A stretch of DNA of 22,713 bases, taken from assembly GCA_001931905.2 (NCBI GenBank), contig MSJI02000402.1, forward strand, positions 1-22,713, in the 5' to 3' direction. The DNA comes from Cladosporium sp. IMV 00045 (lineage: Eukaryota; Ascomycota; Dothideomycetes; Cladosporiales; Cladosporiaceae). This document shows positions 19,059 through 22,713 of this stretch, piece after piece. The notes under the pieces are model-generated. The model worked only from the letters and a program-made list of their open reading frames with translations, was not told the origin of the DNA and made no database searches. A program made the position numbers and the translations under genes. Each line of letters begins with the position of its first letter. Within the stretch, counting starts at the first letter, position 1.

Positions 19059-22000
19059 CTACTCCTCCTCATCCTCCTCACTATCATCCTCCTCCATCCC
19101 CTCCGCAACATCAACCTCAAACGTCGGCGCCTGATCAACCCCCACATAATCCGCACTCATCAAAAACAGCGTGAGCTCATGCTTCCCCGGAGTCGGCACA
19201 ACGAGCTCCAACTTCGTCTTGAGCGCCCTGGCGATCGTCACGCGCTTGATGGCAAGCAGGGACTTGGAGCTCTCCTCGCCAACAACCAGCCACCAGTTCT
19301 CCGTCTTCTCGGCGGGGTAGAAAGGCGCGTGCACGGCGAGGTTGGGCTCTTCGTCCTCTTCGATTTCGCGCTCGACGGTGACGTTCAGAATGCTAGGGGA
19401 GCCGGAAGTGATGTTCTCGGGATCTTCGAGCTCGAAGTTCAGCTCGACGTTCGGGTAGCGTTCGTTGGTGAAGCGGGCTGCGTCGGCGAGCTGCGAGTTG
19501 TTCAGCCCCATGGCCTGCACGAGCTGGCCGTAGTTGGGGTTCTCGCTGGGGTCCATGGCTTCCATGAATTCGAAGACGTCGTTGACGCCGGCGGCGTTGC
19601 AGGCTTCGACTACGGGCGGCTCGAAGTGCGGGATCTGCTTGAGCGGGGAGTCGCGGTCCCACATGGCTTGCACGACCATTTGGCTCATTTCCATGGCGCT
19701 CATGGCGTTGAGGTGGCCTTCGGAGGAGAGGACGTCGACGGAGGCGCTGAGGAGGCTGAGGACCTTGCGGAGCACGGTTTCCTGGTCTTTAGCCAGGTCG
19801 GTGGGGAGTTGCATGCGCGAGAAGTGGGCTTGGAGCAGGATGAAGGCCTTGAAGTGAGGTGATTCGAAGTTGACTTCGGTGAGCTTGACGGGGACGCGGT
19901 CGTAGATGCGCTGCAGGGTGTGCTCTTCGTGTCGGCGGATTTGAATGTCTTCGAATTCGGTGGCAGCGGTGATGATCTCCAGTATGCCCTTCAACTTGGT
20001 GTTGCGCTTGAGCGAGAGCAGCAGAGTCTGCATGGTGATGAAGGAAATGTTGTAGTACGCCGCGATCATGGCCGCGTTCATGGGCTCCACCGTGTCCTCG
20101 TCTTCGTCAAGCTCAATCAGCTTGGCCTCCGAAAGCTCCTTCAATGTCGTTTCAACCAGCTCAGACAAGTGCGCGCTTAGACCATCGTGTGTCGTGTCTT
20201 GCAAGCCGTAGTAGCTTGGGTTTGCCAACAGCCTTCGGTAGAAGTATGTGTACGTCGACCAATCTACAGCATCTTGAGTGGACTCGATAGTCTTGGTGCT
20301 GATCTCAGTCACGAAAGCATCGTGGAAGAATGTCTGCAACTGACTCTCGATCGGGAGGGCTTCCTTGAGGAACTTGCTGTAGTAGTCGCGCTTGACGGCA
20401 GGGCACATCAACACACCACGAGACTCTTTGTCCTCAAGAGAGCGGCCTGCCTTGCCAAACATTTGCAACACTTCGCTGATCGGGTAGTCGATGTAGCGGT
20501 GCTCGCGGCCCTCAAAGAATTGCGTACCCATGATGATGACAAGGTACGCAGAGCTTTGAATCTCCCAGCAGCAGTCTCTTGACACAAGCATGACCTGAAC
20601 AGCTCCTTGACCGAAGAGATGCTCGACGATACGCTTGTCTCCAGCGGAAAGTGCTTCGTGGTAGTATGCAATGCCATGAGAGAGCGATTCGGCCAGAGAC
20701 CTTTCCTTGACCTTCTTCAGCAGGGGTGCAAGTGTCTCTGCATCTGCATGCAGGAAACGATCCTCATCATCGTCTGCCACACAGGCGGCGAGCAAGTCTG
20801 AGGCGGTAGCACGTACTTGCTTTCGGCTCGGTAGGAAGACCATAGCAGGCTTCTCGGAAGCATGCTGGAGAATGGCTTGGTATGTGGGTTTGGTCATCGC
20901 CAACATCAGCGAGGGGAAGTGGGGGATGCTGAACGATTGCAGATGCAGGCCGAGGGGGATAGGTCGAACGGCAGGGCTGAAGTTGTAGATAGTTTGCTTG
21001 CTGGCTCCAATCCACTCGCCAATGTCTCTGGCATTGGCAAGAGAGACACTCAAGCCCACAATACGGACGTTGCTCTCCATGTTGGCAGCAATTGCTTGTG
21101 TACGCGATACGACGGTCTCGTAGACATAACCACCATGTCCACCAAGCAAGTGCAAGTCGTCGGCGATGAGCAGCTTGGTGTTCTGCACATTCTTCCTGCG
21201 TTGCCACTGGCGAGACATCATGTCCCATTGTGCCGGCGTTGCCAGGATAAGATCGCCGCGCTCGAGCAGCTTCAAGTCGGCAGCGGTCTCACCAGTAAGC
21301 TTGACAATTTCCTTGCCGCCAGCCAGCGAAGACAAGCGAGCCTGCCATGACTTGTGTCGGGAGTCGACTTGCTCCTGGAAAGGCGCAATGTACACGGCTT
21401 TACCGGAGTTCTGCTTCGACCAGTGCCTCAGAATGGCAAATTCCGCGCAAACAGTCTTACCGCTGCCAGAAGCAGATCCAACGAGCACGCTATCATCCGA
21501 CTGGAAGAGGTGGTTGAAAGTCTGCGACTGGATGCGGTTGAAGTTGTTCCAGTCGGGGTAAAGGTCGACGTACTCTTCCCTCTTGAGCGCAGCGACTGGC
21601 AACGGCTGCAGTTCAAGGAGTGGCGTGTGTGCAGGAAACTTGTCAGGCAGATGCAGTTTTTGAAAGCTCAGCGCCAGCTTGCTTTCGGCGTGCATCCAAC
21701 GGTCAGACACAACCGTGATGAAGTAGTTTGGCGGCATTGGGTCGGTGATCGGGACGGTGAACTCGACAAGATGCTCGTTCATCTCGGAAACGGCGTAGTC
21801 TTTGCGAAGAAGGAATTGATCATGGAAAAGAATCTGCTCGCCATCGCAGTCCTCAACAATGATCCACCAGCCCTCGGCTCGTCCGTGGAGATTGTCGTCC
21901 CACTCGAAATTCGGCGTGAGAGTAAGCTCAACGCGAAGCATGCTTCTGGTGACAGGCTGTACCTGGGCTTGCACGTCAAGCCTAGGGAAGCGAGACACCA

Positions 22001-22713
22001 TGTTGCATACCTGACGACCGTGTTTTTGCATTCCAAGAAGCTCTCCCATGCGAGGAGGATCCAGATCAAAGTACTGTTGCCAGGGCACATCAATGCGCTC
22101 AGCCTTCTTGATAATCTCGGGCGAGCACTCGGGGAATTGGCGCAGAGGGGTCATTGTCGGCCACATTCTCTTCTCAGCCGTCTTGCACAAAGCGAGCGCA
22201 TCCTTAGCAACGCCAGCCCAGCCCTTCTTGAGGGCGATTTCGAACATAGCGCGGAGAATACGTCCGGCTGACTGGGTAACGTACACCAAGTCTGCCATAA
22301 GCGCCAATCCCTCGAGCTTTAATCTACTGACGAAAGCTTGAAGGAGGACGTTGATCTTGCAGTGTGGCTCATCAATGGTCTCCTTGACGGGGAAGGGCAC
22401 GCGGCCAAGCAGCTTAGCCAGCTCGAGCTTTTCATCCTGGCGCACAGGAATGTACTTGAATTCTTCGCTCAACGCGAAGATGCGGAAAAGCTCGATCGGG
22501 CTGACAGACGGCTGGATGTTGCGGTTGTAGGTCAACATGCTGTTGTGGGTGATGTAGTAGTGGCTGGCAACACGACCCAGCTCGGTGGATTGCAGACGGC
22601 CAGATTTCTTATCATACTTGACCAGGCTGGCTGCCTCCAGCATGACAGCAGCCGAATGGATCAAATCGACTCGCCTTTGCTCCAGAATCTCGTCGTCATC
22701 ATACTCTGCGCCA
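19059..22713 (-). CDS. BRR2: Pre-mRNA-splicing helicase BRR2 (U5 snRNP 200 kDa), C-terminal part
   Basis: The right window edge cuts this gene. The visible frame encodes the last 1217 residues of a protein normally about 2,100-2,200 aa long, with no intron in this part. It begins in the winged-helix region of the first helicase cassette (QRRVDLIHSAAVMLEAASLV). The first Sec63 unit follows to about residue 360, then the second RecA cassette (Walker A GSASGSGKT with Lys419; motif II DDLH at 518-521), and then the second Sec63 unit ending in an acidic tail. BRR2 is the DExH ATPase that unwinds U4/U6 during spliceosome activation. The active ATPase is the first cassette, most of which lies outside the window. 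The second is an enzymatically degenerate regulatory cassette, which agrees with the altered motifs here: DDLH, SVS for motif III, and MFGKAGR for motif VI. It is convergent with PFA4. Confidence 0.96.
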   Translation of the reverse strand, partial: GAEYDDDEILEQRRVDLIHSAAVMLEAASLVKYDKKSGRLQSTELGRVASHYYITHNSMLTYNRNIQPSVSPIELFRIFALSEEFKYIPVRQDEKLELAKLLGRVPFPVKETIDEPHCKINVLLQAFVSRLKLEGLALMADLVYVTQSAGRILRAMFEIALKKGWAGVAKDALALCKTAEKRMWPTMTPLRQFPECSPEIIKKAERIDVPWQQYFDLDPPRMGELLGMQKHGRQVCNMVSRFPRLDVQAQVQPVTRSMLRVELTLTPNFEWDDNLHGRAEGWWIIVEDCDGEQILFHDQFLLRKDYAVSEMNEHLVEFTVPITDPMPPNYFITVVSDRWMHAESKLALSFQKLHLPDKFPAHTPLLELQPLPVAALKREEYVDLYPDWNNFNRIQSQTFNHLFQSDDSVLVGSASGSGKTVCAEFAILRHWSKQNSGKAVYIAPFQEQVDSRHKSWQARLSSLAGGKEIVKLTGETAADLKLLERGDLILATPAQWDMMSRQWQRRKNVQNTKLLIADDLHLLGGHGGYVYETVVSRTQAIAANMESNVRIVGLSVSLANARDIGEWIGASKQTIYNFSPAVRPIPLGLHLQSFSIPHFPSLMLAMTKPTYQAILQHASEKPAMVFLPSRKQVRATASDLLAACVADDDEDRFLHADAETLAPLLKKVKERSLAESLSHGIAYYHEALSAGDKRIVEHLFGQGAVQVMLVSRDCCWEIQSSAYLVIIMGTQFFEGREHRYIDYPISEVLQMFGKAGRSLEDKESRGVLMCPAVKRDYYSKFLKEALPIESQLQTFFHDAFVTEISTKTIESTQDAVDWSTYTYFYRRLLANPSYYGLQDTTHDGLSAHLSELVETTLKELSEAKLIELDEDEDTVEPMNAAMIAAYYNISFITMQTLLLSLKRNTKLKGILEIITAATEFEDIQIRRHEEHTLQRIYDRVPVKLTEVNFESPHFKAFILLQAHFSRMQLPTDLAKDQETVLRKVLSLLSASVDVLSSEGHLNAMSAMEMSQMVVQAMWDRDSPLKQIPHFEPPVVEACNAAGVNDVFEFMEAMDPSENPNYGQLVQAMGLNNSQLADAARFTNERYPNVELNFELEDPENITSGSPSILNVTVEREIEEDEEPNLAVHAPFYPAEKTENWWLVVGEESSKSLLAIKRVTIARALKTKLELVVPTPGKHELTLFLMSADYVGVDQAPTFEVDVAEGMEEDDSEEDEEE

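Noticed and set aside
21354..22271. Open + strand frame of 305 codons
   Set aside because: Antisense shadow of BRR2, whose minus-strand frame matches a conserved family throughout.
1..22713. tRNA, rRNA, CRISPR array, transposon or prophage-like element
   Set aside because: I looked for box A/B tRNA motifs, direct-repeat/spacer patterns, terminal repeats and transposase or reverse-transcriptase motifs by eye and found none.

Overview
This window is nuclear chromosomal DNA from a filamentous ascomycete (Pezizomycotina). The gene families, the splicing pattern and the short intergenic spacers suggest a Dothideomycete, but that placement is an inference. Seven protein-coding genes fill about 85% of the window. 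The introns that can be resolved are short (51-115 nt), begin GT and end AG, and several carry CTGAC/CTAAC-like branch sites. I see no transposon, rRNA, tRNA, CRISPR array or viral remnant.

Layout from left to right: (1) a Caf120/Skg3-like PH-domain protein on + (712-4871, three exons) with a long pyrimidine-rich leader; (2) RRN3/TIF-IA, the RNA polymerase I initiation factor, on - (5725-7827), convergent with gene 1; (3) PPE1/PME-1, the PP2A methylesterase, on + (8705-9844), divergent from RRN3 across an 877-nt shared promoter region; (4) a single-pass membrane protein resembling fungal O-fucosyltransferase-like proteins on - (10202-11569); (5) a large PAS-rich hybrid histidine kinase on - (11731-16038), lying 161 nt upstream of gene 4; (6) a PFA4-type DHHC palmitoyltransferase on + (16907-18692, six exons), divergent from gene 5; (7) the C-terminal 1217 residues of the spliceosomal helicase BRR2 on - (19059-22713), cut by the right window edge.

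These are mainly housekeeping genes: Pol I transcription, PP2A regulation, splicing and protein palmitoylation. Two membrane or signalling genes sit among them. They do not form a pathway cluster. The one suggestive functional neighbourhood is RRN3 with PPE1, because both act in circuits connected to TOR and PP2A and they share one intergenic promoter region.

I did not find a clearly new biological system. The items most worth a second look are: a recurring change from C-rich to G-rich coding near the 3' ends of several genes; an in-frame 23-codon upstream ORF that stops one codon before the histidine kinase start; a membrane glycosyltransferase-like protein in which I could not find the expected HxR-type motif; and a DHHC enzyme with Val where Pro usually follows the catalytic Cys.
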